From: Streptacidiphilus jeojiense | Lineage (GTDB): Bacteria > Actinomycetota > Actinomycetes > Streptomycetales > Streptomycetaceae | Length of the DNA stretch: 64,000 nt | Direction of reading: 5' to 3' | NCBI RefSeq assembly: GCF_000719095.1 | Contig: NZ_JOEH01000023.1 | Coordinates: forward strand, 77,783 to 141,782 | In this document: positions 52,953-61,283 of the stretch, in pieces | Layout: the number at the start of each line of letters is the position of its first letter | Numbering within the stretch: the first letter of the stretch is position 1 | The notes under the pieces: model-generated | Told to the model about the DNA's origin: nothing | Database searches by the model: none | Seen by the model: the letters and a program-made list of their open reading frames with translations, nothing else | Translations under genes and position numbers: made by a program

Positions 52953-53225
52953 ATGGCTACGCATGCTGTCCCCGGCGAGGGGCCAACCCGTCCCGTCTCC
53001 GTCTCGCTCCACGAGGGCACTATCGCGGCGCTCAAGGAGCGCATCGGCAAGCGCGGCATGTCCGCGTACGTCGAGGCCCTCATCCAGCGGCAACTGGAGC
53101 GGGACCGGCTGCGCGAGCTGATCGAGGCCGCTGAGGCAGACCACGGCCCCGTCGATCGCGCAGCGATTGAGGCGAAACGGGCCGTCCTGCGTGGCGAAGC
53201 CGCCGGCGCTGCGGATGCTGCGTGA
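52953..53225 (+). CDS. vapB: VapB-type antitoxin (ribbon-helix-helix)
   Basis: A 90-residue antitoxin. The N-terminal strand-helix-helix is PVSVSLHEGTIAALKERIG then GMSAYVEALIQRQLERDRL, typical of RHH DNA-binding antitoxins. The acidic/Ala-rich C-terminal half would wrap the toxin. It overlaps vapC by 4 nt and lies just downstream of an operator palindrome. Confidence 0.85.
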   Translation: MATHAVPGEGPTRPVSVSLHEGTIAALKERIGKRGMSAYVEALIQRQLERDRLRELIEAAEADHGPVDRAAIEAKRAVLRGEAAGAADAA

Positions 53226-53614
53226 GCGGGACCCTTGTCCTGGACTGTGAGGGGCTGTCCAAGCTTGTACGTCGTAGCCCTGAACTGACTGAGTGGCTTT
53301 CGGCTGCTGAAGCTGAGGACATCCGCGTGGTCATGAGTTCTGTAACGCTCGTTGAAGCGCGTGACCCTCGTGTCAACCAGGCCCAGTTCGACCACGCCGT
53401 CTCGCGGGTGAACGTCGTCCCACCCTCGGAGATGATCGCACGTCATGCGAGCAGGATCCTCTCGGCAGTTGGACTGCACGGGCACAAGTACGCCCTGGAT
53501 GCCCTGGTGGCCGCAACTGCGCTCGCGTCTCCTGCTCCGGTCACTGTCCTGACGTCAGACCCTGAAGATCTGCTGATGCTCTGCGGTCCTGGTGTGGCTG
53601 TCGTCAAAGTCTGA
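53222..53614 (+). CDS. vapC: VapC-type PIN-domain ribonuclease toxin
   Basis: A 130-residue PIN domain. Acidic metal ligands are Asp8 (LVLDCEG), Glu45 (VTLVEAR), Asp93 (YALDALVAATA) and Asp113 (TSDPEDL), all in place for Mg-dependent RNA cleavage. It starts at GTG 53222, overlapping the antitoxin stop. The usual targets of VapC are tRNA or rRNA, and the specific target here is unknown. The genes look intact. Confidence 0.87.
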   Translation: MSGTLVLDCEGLSKLVRRSPELTEWLSAAEAEDIRVVMSSVTLVEARDPRVNQAQFDHAVSRVNVVPPSEMIARHASRILSAVGLHGHKYALDALVAATALASPAPVTVLTSDPEDLLMLCGPGVAVVKV

Positions 53615-53767
53615 ACACTCGTCAGCACTTTGGACGGATGACCGCTGTCGCAGTCGCAACAGATCGGCGAATACCAGAAATCGTCCACCGGCGGTGAGGG
53701 AGGAGCGCGGCACACGCGTTCGTCGGGGTGGAAGTAGCTGTGGGTCGTGCCCCATAGTCTGCGGGGC

Positions 53768-54937
53768 ATGGCTGCTCTCAAAGCAACACCCCCAAGACCT
53801 ATCGCTCCGGGCGATGTCGTCGCGGCGTTCTCCGAGCATCTCGGCGAGTGGACAGCGGCGCAGATCACTGGTCTGGACCCGGACCACCAGCTCGTGGGGG
53901 TCCTGCACCTCGACTGGTCCGGCCCTGAGCCGATGTCCGTGGCGGAGCTCGGCGACGTCGGGCCGATTTCGCGCACACGCGGGTCTTTCACGGGGGAGCT
54001 GGCGCATTGCCACTATGAATGGGTGCTCCCTCGGAGCTGTAAGGTCATCGGGACACTGCCGCTGCTGCACGACCAGCCGTCGAACAGCTACGCGTTCGGG
54101 TGGGCCATGGGGCTCGACCTAGCCCTGGAGCGGCGCCGACGGCGGGGCGACGAGTCGAAGTGGTCTGACCCATGGGCGAAAAGCATCACCGGCAGCGGAT
54201 TGAACGAGCCTCTCGCCGGGCAGGCAGGTCCTCACGAGGAGACGCGTCGGCTGACGGTTCGGGCTGTGGAATCGCTGGACTGTGCGCGGCTCGTCGAGCG
54301 GTATCCGACGCTGACCGGCCTTACCCTCATCGGACCGGTGACCTTGTCATCGGCATCGAGCCTCAATGAGTTGACTTCGCTGAAGCACTTCAGGCTCTCC
54401 GACGTTTTCGGGATGGTCGGGGCGGACTGCCTCTTGCCGCGGCTTGTTCCGGCACTGGAGTGGTTGGACCTGGTCAGTGTCCCCGCGGAGTACGCGACGG
54501 CGATGAGGAGGCTGTGGCGGCCCGAGGAGCCCCAGGGTGTCCATCTCAGGATCGCCAAGCCTCGGAAGCCCGGGTGGCTCGCCGAGAACCTGAACAATCC
54601 GCTCCGGGACTGGGATGGCCGTGAGCAGATCAGCGCCGCGATCTACAAGAAGGCGTCGGCGCAGTACAAAGCGACGCGGCGCGCGGTGCTCGCCGTGCTG
54701 GCGTCCGGTGATGCGGCAGACGTACTGACGCCGAGGCTTGTCGAGCTCGGGGAGCAGTTCGGCGAAGCCTTCAACGAGCTCGACGAGCGCGCCGGATTCA
54801 TCGAGACCGTTGAACGCGAAGAGCTCTACGATGCGCTCGGCGCCATCATCATCGAGGCTGAAGCCGAGTCAGGAGCCGACCTGGCCTGGGCAGGCAAGGA
54901 CTTGACCGGGGGCTGCGAATCCGTCCGCGACTGGTAG
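53768..54937 (+). CDS. Hypothetical protein with N-terminal Tudor/SH3-like segment and leucine-rich middle
   Basis: A 389-residue protein from ATG 53768 (GTG 53747 would add seven). Residues ~13-60 (PGDVVAAFSEHLGEWTAAQ) resemble a small beta-barrel of the Tudor/agenet kind. Residues ~155-245 contain leucine-rich stretches (YPTLTGLTLIG, LTSLKHFRLSDVFG, LVPALEWLDLVSV) like degenerate leucine-rich repeats. The C-terminal third is helical and charged. I do not recognise a named family. The build is that of an interaction or immunity-type protein. No signal peptide. It stands alone. Confidence 0.6.
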   Translation: MAALKATPPRPIAPGDVVAAFSEHLGEWTAAQITGLDPDHQLVGVLHLDWSGPEPMSVAELGDVGPISRTRGSFTGELAHCHYEWVLPRSCKVIGTLPLLHDQPSNSYAFGWAMGLDLALERRRRRGDESKWSDPWAKSITGSGLNEPLAGQAGPHEETRRLTVRAVESLDCARLVERYPTLTGLTLIGPVTLSSASSLNELTSLKHFRLSDVFGMVGADCLLPRLVPALEWLDLVSVPAEYATAMRRLWRPEEPQGVHLRIAKPRKPGWLAENLNNPLRDWDGREQISAAIYKKASAQYKATRRAVLAVLASGDAADVLTPRLVELGEQFGEAFNELDERAGFIETVEREELYDALGAIIIEAEAESGADLAWAGKDLTGGCESVRDW

Positions 54938-54967
54938 GGCCTCGGTGCCCTCGATGGCGAATCGGTA

Positions 54968-55390
54968 TCAAAGCAGGTAGGGGCCGACGATGGTGGCTAT
55001 GGCGGAGGAGAAGGGAGCGATGCTGTCGGCGAGGTCCAGTTCCACTTCGGGGAACCACTTCTTGGAGGGACGGGGAAGTAGGCGCGCGTGCACCCCGGCC
55101 GCACCCTCCGGGGCGTCAAGGATCGCGACGAGTTCGGGCCGAAACAGCCCCGGCCCGATCCGACCCTGGTCAGCGCTCGCCAGGACCAGGTTCCTCGCCA
55201 AGTCGGGGTGTGTGAAGGAAGAAGTCGGCGGTCGTGTACTCCTCACCGCTGTTGTAGTGCACGACGATCCGCTGGTCGCCGGTGAGGGGAGCTTGGAACA
55301 CGGCCACGCCGACTTGTCCTCCAGCCGTGCCCGAATCGCGTCGGCGTCCCCGCCATCCACGCCGGACGTCGCGCAGGTCAGCATTGCCAT
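54968..55390 (-). pseudogene. Hypothetical gene carrying two compensating frameshifts
   Basis: The frame from ATG 55390 to a stop at 54968 is open, but residues ~30-64 read as low-quality sequence. The +1 frame over the same stretch reads VFQAPLTGDQRIVVHYNSG then EEYTTADFF, which looks like a real protein strand pattern. The ends (ADAIRARLEDKSAW before, LARNLVLASADQGRIG and ELVAILDAPEGAAGVHARL after) make sense in the first frame. A one-base loss near the GGCC at 55284-55287 and a one-base gain in the CCCC run near 55213-55216 would explain it. Either decay or sequencing indels at homopolymers. Family not recognised. Confidence 0.6.
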
Positions 55391-55581
55391 AGGAAGGCGG
55401 CCTCTGTGCAGGGCTCGCAAGCGAATGCGAACGCGGTACCGCCGAAGTTCATCGACGTGCTGTGCTCCGGTCCCTCTTCGAGCTGGGCGATCAGCTCCAT
55501 GGGCTGGGTGCAGCGCGGGCAGTCGGGTGTCTCGTCGTCCTGCAGCCAGTCGCCCGCCGAAGGTCGGCCTGGTAGTGAGAT
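55378..55581 (-). pseudogene. C-terminal remnant of a zinc-knuckle (DUF1963/YwqG-like) protein
   Basis: An open stretch of 67 codons without a start, ending at 55378: GDWLQDDETPDCPRCTQPM, then MELIAQLEEG, a FGGTAFAFACEPC segment and a C-terminal FLWQC. The two CxxC pairs and wording match the end of YwqG-like proteins common in Streptomyces. A stop at 55582-55584 blocks further extension upstream, so the N-terminal ~200 residues are missing. It overlaps the next damaged gene by 13 nt. Confidence 0.55.
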
Positions 55582-55701
55582 TCAGAGCTACTCTCGGACG
55601 ATGTCGAATCGCGCGGTAGCTGCTGCAGTCGGCCCCGTGCAGAGACTGTTCGGTGATGATCGATAAAGTCGGCGCACCCAAGCAGCTGAGGAGTGCAGAC
55701 C

Positions 55702-57564
55702 GTGAGACCGCCGGCAGAGCTCGATGAGGTCCAGTGGCAGGCCCTGAACCACGCCTACGGCCCCGCGGAGGATCTGCCTGCGCTGGTCAGAGCGCTCTAC
55801 CAGGGAGACGAGGAGATCATCGACGAGGCGATCTACGAGCTCCACGGGAACATCTGGCACCAGGGCACGGTCTATGAGGCCTCAGCGCCAGCCGTCCCCT
55901 TCCTCGCGCACGCTGCCATCCACGTCTCCGGCAGGCGCGCCGAGCTGCTGATGCTGCTCGCCGTCCTCGCCGACCATGAGCCGAAGCACGTCGACGGGCC
56001 GCGCTGGCCCGACAGCTCGGTCGGTGCCGTCTGTGCGGAGCTGTGCCGGGTGCTCCCCGAGCTGCTGGTCTGTCTCGGCGCCCCGGAGAGGGGTGTTCGT
56101 CGAGCCGTGCTACGGGTGGTCGCCGCCGTGGGGGACTTGCTCTCGGAGGAGCAGCGAGCCGTCATCGCGGAGCAGGTTGCTGCGCTGTACGTCGACGATC
56201 ACGTTCCGGCCGTTCGCGCGGATGCCGTGGTCTGCCTGGAGCAATTGGGCCGTGGGCCGGACGGCCTGGCCGACCTGCTTCCCGAGGTCAGGCTGGCAGC
56301 CGCCGTGCTCGCCGCAGAGCGGTCGCAGCCGCCGTACTCTCCTGCGTTGGTGGAGGTGATGGCCCAGGACGGCGCCGAGCCCGATCCCGGGGACGACGAC
56401 CTCCCTTGGTCTGGGCTTCGGACGCTGGACGACAGGCTCACGCGCCTGCTCCGAGAGGACCCACGCGCCGGCCTCACGGTGGCCGCTCGGTGGATCTCCG
56501 CGGGAGACCTCGGCACACGTGGCTCCTGGCTCGCCGAAAAGATCGTCGAAACCTGGCGCGACCAGGAACCCGACGTGCTCGACCTGCTCCAGGCGGCTCT
56601 GCCCCAGCAGCGGGAAGCCCGTGCCATCGCCGGCCGTCTGCGCGCCATCGGACACTGGATCGAGCTCGTTCCCGAGCCTGGGACCGGGATCCGCGACACA
56701 CTCCACCGATTCGCGAACGACGAGGACGAGGAGACCACTGCGTCAGCACTCCTGGCGCTGGTGTGCTCCCGCGACGCCCGCGCACCGCGGCTGGTGCTGT
56801 GCCGTCCCACGGCACGGCTGCTCGGGGCCGCTGCCCGACACTTCCCCGAGGACGGTGAACTGTTGATACCGGCCATCCGCCGCGAACTCGCAGCAGGTGC
56901 GACCGGGAACGACGGTATTGCTCTGGTCCAGTCTCTGGCCCACTTCGGGGCCGCAGCTCGCCAGGCCCAGCCGGAACTGGTCGACTGCCTTCGGACGAGG
57001 CGCGCGGCCATCGTCGCCGCCAGGCTGCTTGGGACAAACGGTTCCGCCACGCCCGAGACCATCGATTTGCTGCGCGAGGCGACACAGAGCGCTGACCTCT
57101 CGCTGCGTTCCACAGCGGCCGTGGCTCACTACCAGCTGACAGGCGAAACCCACCTGGCGTTGAGCACCTTCGAGGGGCTGCTCTCGGGCGTGGGCCCGGT
57201 CCACTGGTACCTCGGAGCCCTGGAGCCGTTGGGCGCCGCCGCCACTCCTTTGCTGCCGCTGATCGAGCCCATGCTCGAAGGCGGTGACTGGACGAGGATG
57301 GCCGCCGCCGAGGCACACTACTGGATCACGGGCACCCCAAACCGGGCCGTCCCCGTTCTCTCCGAACTCGTCGGAGCTTCCCCCGTCGGCCTCCGCGCTC
57401 TCAAGGCGCTCGCTGCCACCGGGGTGCTCCCGGAGGATCTCCGTCCGACTCTGCGAGGTTTCGCGTTCTCCCCGCGTCGCCTGCTGACCGACACCCCTGT
57501 CTCCGGCCAGGGCCACGCGGACGAGGAGCTCCGAATGCTGGCACGGTCATTGCTCAGCACCTAG
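55702..57564 (+). CDS. HEAT-repeat protein
   Basis: A 620-residue all-helical protein built of repeating amphipathic helix pairs (e.g. VRRAVLRVVAAVGDLLSEEQ, DHVPAVRADAVVCLEQLG, DEETTASALLALVCS, TRMAAAEAHYWITG). Such solenoids bind proteins or nucleic acids. No catalytic motif, signal peptide or membrane segment is seen. The opening AVPFLAHAAI and ELHGNIWHQGTVYEAS are typical of a Streptomyces family of unknown role, sometimes annotated as immunity-related. GAGGA 9 nt before GTG 55702 favours that start over GTG 55693. Confidence 0.78.
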   Translation: MRPPAELDEVQWQALNHAYGPAEDLPALVRALYQGDEEIIDEAIYELHGNIWHQGTVYEASAPAVPFLAHAAIHVSGRRAELLMLLAVLADHEPKHVDGPRWPDSSVGAVCAELCRVLPELLVCLGAPERGVRRAVLRVVAAVGDLLSEEQRAVIAEQVAALYVDDHVPAVRADAVVCLEQLGRGPDGLADLLPEVRLAAAVLAAERSQPPYSPALVEVMAQDGAEPDPGDDDLPWSGLRTLDDRLTRLLREDPRAGLTVAARWISAGDLGTRGSWLAEKIVETWRDQEPDVLDLLQAALPQQREARAIAGRLRAIGHWIELVPEPGTGIRDTLHRFANDEDEETTASALLALVCSRDARAPRLVLCRPTARLLGAAARHFPEDGELLIPAIRRELAAGATGNDGIALVQSLAHFGAAARQAQPELVDCLRTRRAAIVAARLLGTNGSATPETIDLLREATQSADLSLRSTAAVAHYQLTGETHLALSTFEGLLSGVGPVHWYLGALEPLGAAATPLLPLIEPMLEGGDWTRMAAAEAHYWITGTPNRAVPVLSELVGASPVGLRALKALAATGVLPEDLRPTLRGFAFSPRRLLTDTPVSGQGHADEELRMLARSLLST

Positions 57565-57598
57565 GACGCGTGGGCCTGGTCGCCGCGTCGGAGCGGTC

Positions 57599-57915
57599 TC
57601 AGGCGTTCTTGCCGTTCTGAGCGAGGGCGTCGAGTAGGCGCTTCACAGGAGTACCGAGGCGCCAGCGTTCGGAGAGTTCTTGGAGGGCGACTGGGTCGAC
57701 GGCTGCGGCTTGGATGCCGGCGAGGTCGCCGCACTGGGAGCCGTTCACGCCGTACTTCTCCATGAGCAGCGCATCGTCGGTGATCTGCAGGGTCCCCACG
57801 CCCTTGATCGGGTACAGCACCTGCACGCCCCGGGCGTCGTCCACCAGTTGGGACAGGTCCCTGTCTCCCGTCACGATCTGCACGCGGGGTTGGTAATCTG
57901 CAGCCTCCCGGTCGC
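57599..57915 (-). pseudogene. 5'-3' exonuclease remnant, copy 1 (5'-truncated, two internal in-frame deletions)
   Basis: The readable part matches the C-terminal half of a Pol I-type 5'-3' exonuclease: VTGDRDLSQLVDDARG, VLYPIKGVGTLQITDDALL, MEKYGVNGSQ, GDLAGIQAA, LGTPVKRLLDAL. Compared with copy 2 at 58942 it lacks 96 nt (the helix-hairpin-helix DNA-binding segment) and 144 nt, both multiples of three and both bounded in copy 2 by short direct repeats (GTACTGGG and GGGGTCG). Upstream of ~57915 homology stops. It cannot encode an active nuclease because the N-terminal catalytic half is absent. Confidence 0.8.
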
Positions 57916-58013
57916 CTGACTCTACGTCAGAGCAACTTTCTGTAAAGCGAATCCGTGCTTTGCCGGGTTTAGGACAAAGGAGCCTGAGTGAAGCACGACT
58001 CGTGATCGCATAT

Positions 58014-58199
58014 TCACCTGGTGAGTGAACAAGCCTCACGGAAGTCGGCGAGCGCTTCCGCGTAGCGTTCGCGGGCCGCCAGGCGCATGGTCGCGCGGTC
58101 GGTCAGGGCTCTGGCCAGATGCAGGGTCTTCGCACAGCGGTCGAAGTCCATAGTGGAACGCGCGACGTGCTCGGCGTGCGCAAAGCGCCCAGGACGAAA
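58014..58199 (-). other. Possible C-terminal gene fragment
   Basis: An open stretch ending at 58014 reads MDFDRCAKTLHLARALTDR, RLAARERYAEALADFREAC and SLTR, a plausible helical C-terminus like those of tetratricopeptide-type proteins. Upstream of ~58160 the frame becomes Arg/Pro/Gly-rich and unconvincing. Probably debris from a lost gene, and a chance ORF is possible. Confidence 0.3.
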
Positions 58200-58310
58200 G
58201 CAGGGAGGCGCTTTGGTAGGCCCTCGGCGTGCAGCCCACCCGGCGCTCGGAGACCGGTCTGCGGCCGAACCCTCTATCGGCACCCGCCCGCACACGCTTC
58301 AATGCTCGGG

Positions 58311-58850
58311 ATGAATGCGAGCCTCGCGGCAGTGATTGGGGCGGCAGTTGGCGCGCTCGGCGGTCTTGGAGGCGGTCTCGTCAGCGCCTTCGGCCAAGGA
58401 CGCCAACTGCGGCAGCAGCACATGGCAGATCGCCGCCAATGGAAGCAGGAGATGCGTCAAGCTGCCTACAAAGAGCTCCTGACAGCTGCGAAGCAGCTTT
58501 CCAATGCCCTATGGGCGTCGTCCGACAAGTTGCAGGACCAGGCAGCCACAGTTGCCGACTGGCAAGCGGGCTATGGCGAAGTGCACGCTTCCTGGACGAG
58601 GTTCAGCGCGGCTGCTGCTGCCGTGAACATTGCTGGCCCGCGGGCCGTAGCAGAGGCTGCGGACACCCTGCGACACGCCATGTACGAGTGGGAAATGCTC
58701 TGCACGACGTGGACGAGGACGGCGGTCCGGAGGCAAGCGGCCCACGCCGCCGACTTCTACCCCCGCTTCGAGGCAGCTGCTGAGGCTAAGCGCCCGAGTG
58801 ATCGGGCATTCCAGGTAGCAGCACGGAGCGCACTCGACACGGAGTCGTGA
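58311..58850 (+). CDS. Hypothetical membrane-anchored helical protein
   Basis: A 179-residue protein (ATG 58311, or ATG 58302 adding three residues). An N-terminal Gly/Ala-rich transmembrane segment (LAAVIGAAVGALGGLGGGLV) is followed by a basic, helical cytosolic part (RRQWKQEMRQAAYKELLTAA ...). The layout, N-terminal helix then coiled helices of ~140 residues, is common in small Streptomyces accessory proteins of unknown role. No operon partner. Confidence 0.65.
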   Translation: MNASLAAVIGAAVGALGGLGGGLVSAFGQGRQLRQQHMADRRQWKQEMRQAAYKELLTAAKQLSNALWASSDKLQDQAATVADWQAGYGEVHASWTRFSAAAAAVNIAGPRAVAEAADTLRHAMYEWEMLCTTWTRTAVRRQAAHAADFYPRFEAAAEAKRPSDRAFQVAARSALDTES

Positions 58851-58941
58851 AGGCAGCGGACCATACGCCGCACGAGAATGAATTTGTAGGGCCTTTCGCG
58901 GCGTCGGGGAGCCCGCGCGGAGACGGTCACTGGTTCCGTTC

Positions 58942-59442
58942 TCAGCGGCTCGCGGCGAGAGCGTCGAGGAGACGCTTGATCGGTGTGCCGAGACCCCAGC
59001 GTTCGGAGAGTTCGTCGAGGGTGACGGGGTCGAGGGGTTGGTGGGGGAGGGTGGGGTCGAAGGTGGGGAGGGGGGCGGCGGTGGCGACGGTGACGACCTT
59101 GGGGGCGACGGCGAGGTAATCGGTGCCTTCGATGAGGCGTTTGCGTTGGGCGGGGGTGAGCTTGCTGTCGGGGTCGGTGGCTGCGGCCTGGATGCCGGCG
59201 AGGTCGCCGTACTGGGCGATGAGTTTGGTGGCGGTCTTCTCGCCGATGCCGACCACGCCCGGCAGGCCGTCGCTGGGGTCGCCGCGTAGGACGGCGAAGT
59301 CGACGTACTGGGAGCCGTTCACGCCGTACTTCTCGACCAGCAACGCGTCAGTGGTGAGCTGCAGCGTCCCCACGCCCTTGATCGGGTAGAGCACCCGTGC
59401 CCCGCGCGCGTCGTCCACCAGCTGGAACAGGTCCCGGTCGCC
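58942..59442 (-). pseudogene. 5'-3' exonuclease remnant, copy 2 (3' half only)
   Basis: From the stop at 58942 back to ~59442 this encodes the C-terminal ~165 residues of a 5'-3' exonuclease, complete in frame: GDRDLFQLVDDARGARVLYP, then PSDGLPGVVGIGEKTATKLI (helix-hairpin-helix), DPDSKLTPAQRKRLIEG and LGTPIKRLLDALAASR at the end. Homology stops exactly inside the conserved V-T-G-D-R-D-L-F motif, and a stop codon lies just upstream in frame. The break falls 55 bp from the start of the serine recombinase gene, as if the recombinase element split the exonuclease gene. Confidence 0.85.
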
Positions 59443-59490
59443 GGATCTGCCAGATTCTCAAAATGCGATACCGGGTTTGACCTGCAAGGA
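59432..59490. other. Candidate attachment-site junction (attL-like)
   Basis: Exonuclease homology ends at ~59442 and the recombinase ribosome binding site (AAGGA, 59486-59490) begins soon after. The 11-mer TCCCGGTCGCC at 59432-59442 also occurs at 57906-57916 beside exonuclease copy 1, and CCGGGTTT recurs in both places (59471-59478 and 57963-57970). This fits a recombination border, perhaps used more than once. Core identity is inference. Confidence 0.4.
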
Positions 59491-59497
59491 TTCAATC

Positions 59498-61045
59498 ATG
59501 CTCAGAGCTGTTGTCGGTGCGCGCGTCAGCGTCGTCAAGGGCACGGAGAAAGTGTCACACCTCGTCCAGAAGGAGGCCGGCGAACGAGAGGCGGACCGTT
59601 CGGGCTGGGAGGTGGTCGGCTACTTCCAGGACCTGGACGTGTCAGCAACTGTCCGTCCCTTCGACCGGCCAGACCTTGGGCTGTGGCTGGGCGACAAGGC
59701 TGACCAGTGGGACGTGATGATCTTCTCGAAGGTCGACCGGGCCTTCCGGTCGGCAAAGGACTGCGCTGACATCGCCCACTGGGCCGAGTCGAATCGAAAG
59801 ATTCTCGTCTTTGCCGACGACGGGATCACCTTGAACTTCCGGGAGGAAGCCAAGGACTCGATGTCTTCGATGATGAGCAAGGTCTTCCTGATGCTCGCGT
59901 CGCTCTTCGCGGAGATGGAGCTACGGCGCACGCGGGACCGTGTTCTGGGTGCGCACAAGTACCTGCGGAAGACTGTCCGGTGGCCTGGCGGCTACGCGCC
60001 CTATGGGTACGAGGTGGTCGATCACCCGGAAGGCGGAAAGACACTCAGGCTGGAGCCCCACACGGCGGGTGTCGCCGTGGAGATGGCCGAGTGGTACATC
60101 GCAGGCCGTTCGTTTCACGACATCGCGGGGGAGCTCAACCGGCGAGGCGAGCCGACCAATCTGGTCCGCATCATGAAGGAGCACGGGAAGACCGAGACGT
60201 CGAAGGGGAAGTCCCTCGACGGGATTGAATGGTCGGCCACTGTGATCGCGAGTCTTCTCCGGAGCCCGTCGCTGCGCGGGTACAAGCTCCACCGAGGGAA
60301 GGAGGTCCGCGGCTCCGATGGCCTGCCGATCATGATAGCTGAGCCCGTCTTTCAGCGAGAGCTGTGGGACAGGCTCGAACCCGTGCTGGTCGCGCGATCA
60401 CGCAAGAAGACCCGCACGTCCTCCGCTTCAGCGCTCCTCGGTGTCGCGTTCTGCGGGCTGTGCGACGGGCCGCTCTACCAGAAGAACTCGCCCAAGAAGT
60501 CCAGCGGGAAGATCTATAGCTACTACCACTGCCCCAGCGGCAGCGGAAAGGGCCGCGAGAACTGCGGGACGTCCCAGCCAGCGGGGCGGCTGGAAGCCCT
60601 ACTCGAAGACTCGTTCATCGCTCAGGTCGGCGGCAAGTTCGTCCCGATCCGGCGATACATCCCTGGCGAGGACCATTCCGCCGACCTTGAGCAAGTGCGA
60701 CGAGCTATCAAGGGCCTGCGGGAGGAGAAGGACGAGGGTTTGATCGTCGGCCGTGAGGATGAAGACGAATGGAAGGACCGTATGAGGGCGCTGATCGCTC
60801 GTAGGGCCGATTTGGAGAGCCTACCCCAGCGGCCTGCTCAGTGGGTCTTCGAGGATTCCGAAGAAACCTACACCGAGGCATGGCACGCCCGCGACGCGGA
60901 TGGCCGACGCAGGTTGTTGGTGGACGGGGGCATTCGGCTGGTGGTCGAGCCAGGGCCGGCCCTGGCGGCGAAGGTACATGTGCCTGATGACTTGGCAGCG
61001 AGGCTTGCCCAGTCCGTGGCGCGCGGGGGAGTGAGCCCGCACTGA
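59498..61045 (+). CDS. Large serine recombinase (integrase)
   Basis: Site-specific recombinase of 515 residues from ATG 59498 (AAGGA 7 nt upstream). The N-terminal resolvase domain (~1-150) opens with VVGARVSVVKGTEKVSHLVQ, whose Arg-Val-Ser holds the nucleophile, and includes DVMIFSKVDRAFRS. The recombinase domain (~165-280) has GYAPYGYEVVDHPEGGKTLR. A zinc ribbon (CGLCDGPLY and YYHCPSGSGKGRENC) and a C-terminal coiled region follow. This is the phage/ICE integrase architecture. The first residues of the nucleophile loop differ from the common RxSxxxxxSxxxQ spacing only slightly. It is full length and looks functional. Confidence 0.92.
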   Translation: MLRAVVGARVSVVKGTEKVSHLVQKEAGEREADRSGWEVVGYFQDLDVSATVRPFDRPDLGLWLGDKADQWDVMIFSKVDRAFRSAKDCADIAHWAESNRKILVFADDGITLNFREEAKDSMSSMMSKVFLMLASLFAEMELRRTRDRVLGAHKYLRKTVRWPGGYAPYGYEVVDHPEGGKTLRLEPHTAGVAVEMAEWYIAGRSFHDIAGELNRRGEPTNLVRIMKEHGKTETSKGKSLDGIEWSATVIASLLRSPSLRGYKLHRGKEVRGSDGLPIMIAEPVFQRELWDRLEPVLVARSRKKTRTSSASALLGVAFCGLCDGPLYQKNSPKKSSGKIYSYYHCPSGSGKGRENCGTSQPAGRLEALLEDSFIAQVGGKFVPIRRYIPGEDHSADLEQVRRAIKGLREEKDEGLIVGREDEDEWKDRMRALIARRADLESLPQRPAQWVFEDSEETYTEAWHARDADGRRRLLVDGGIRLVVEPGPALAAKVHVPDDLAARLAQSVARGGVSPH

Positions 61046-61050
61046 CCTGA

Positions 61051-61080
61051 GCCGGTGGGTTGATTACCCAGCCCACCGGC
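61051..61080 (+). terminator. Hairpin after the serine recombinase gene
   Basis: GCCGGTGGG (61051-61059) and CCCACCGGC (61072-61080) pair perfectly. The ~200 bp from here to 61284 hold no convincing gene, only a 24-codon minus-strand frame. Confidence 0.75.
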
Positions 61081-61283
61081 CGTCGGCGCGGCGCACGAGC
61101 AGGTCCGTTCCGAACTGCGGCAGCTTGGCCAGGCCCATGGGGGATGGCCCCGTCGGGCGATGTCGACCCGAACGTGTGGCGGCGCCGCACAGAGAAAGCG
61201 AAGGTCTCCGCAATCGCCTGGCGATCACGGCGCTCTTCTCGCCGGTCGATACCGCAGGCCTCTTCAGAGCGCTTTTAGCTCAT

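Noticed and set aside
61064..61138. 24-codon minus-strand frame (MGLAKLPQFGTDLLVRRADG)
   Set aside because: It overlaps the recombinase terminator, has no ribosome binding site and no recognisable relatives. It may be a gene-end fragment but cannot be supported.
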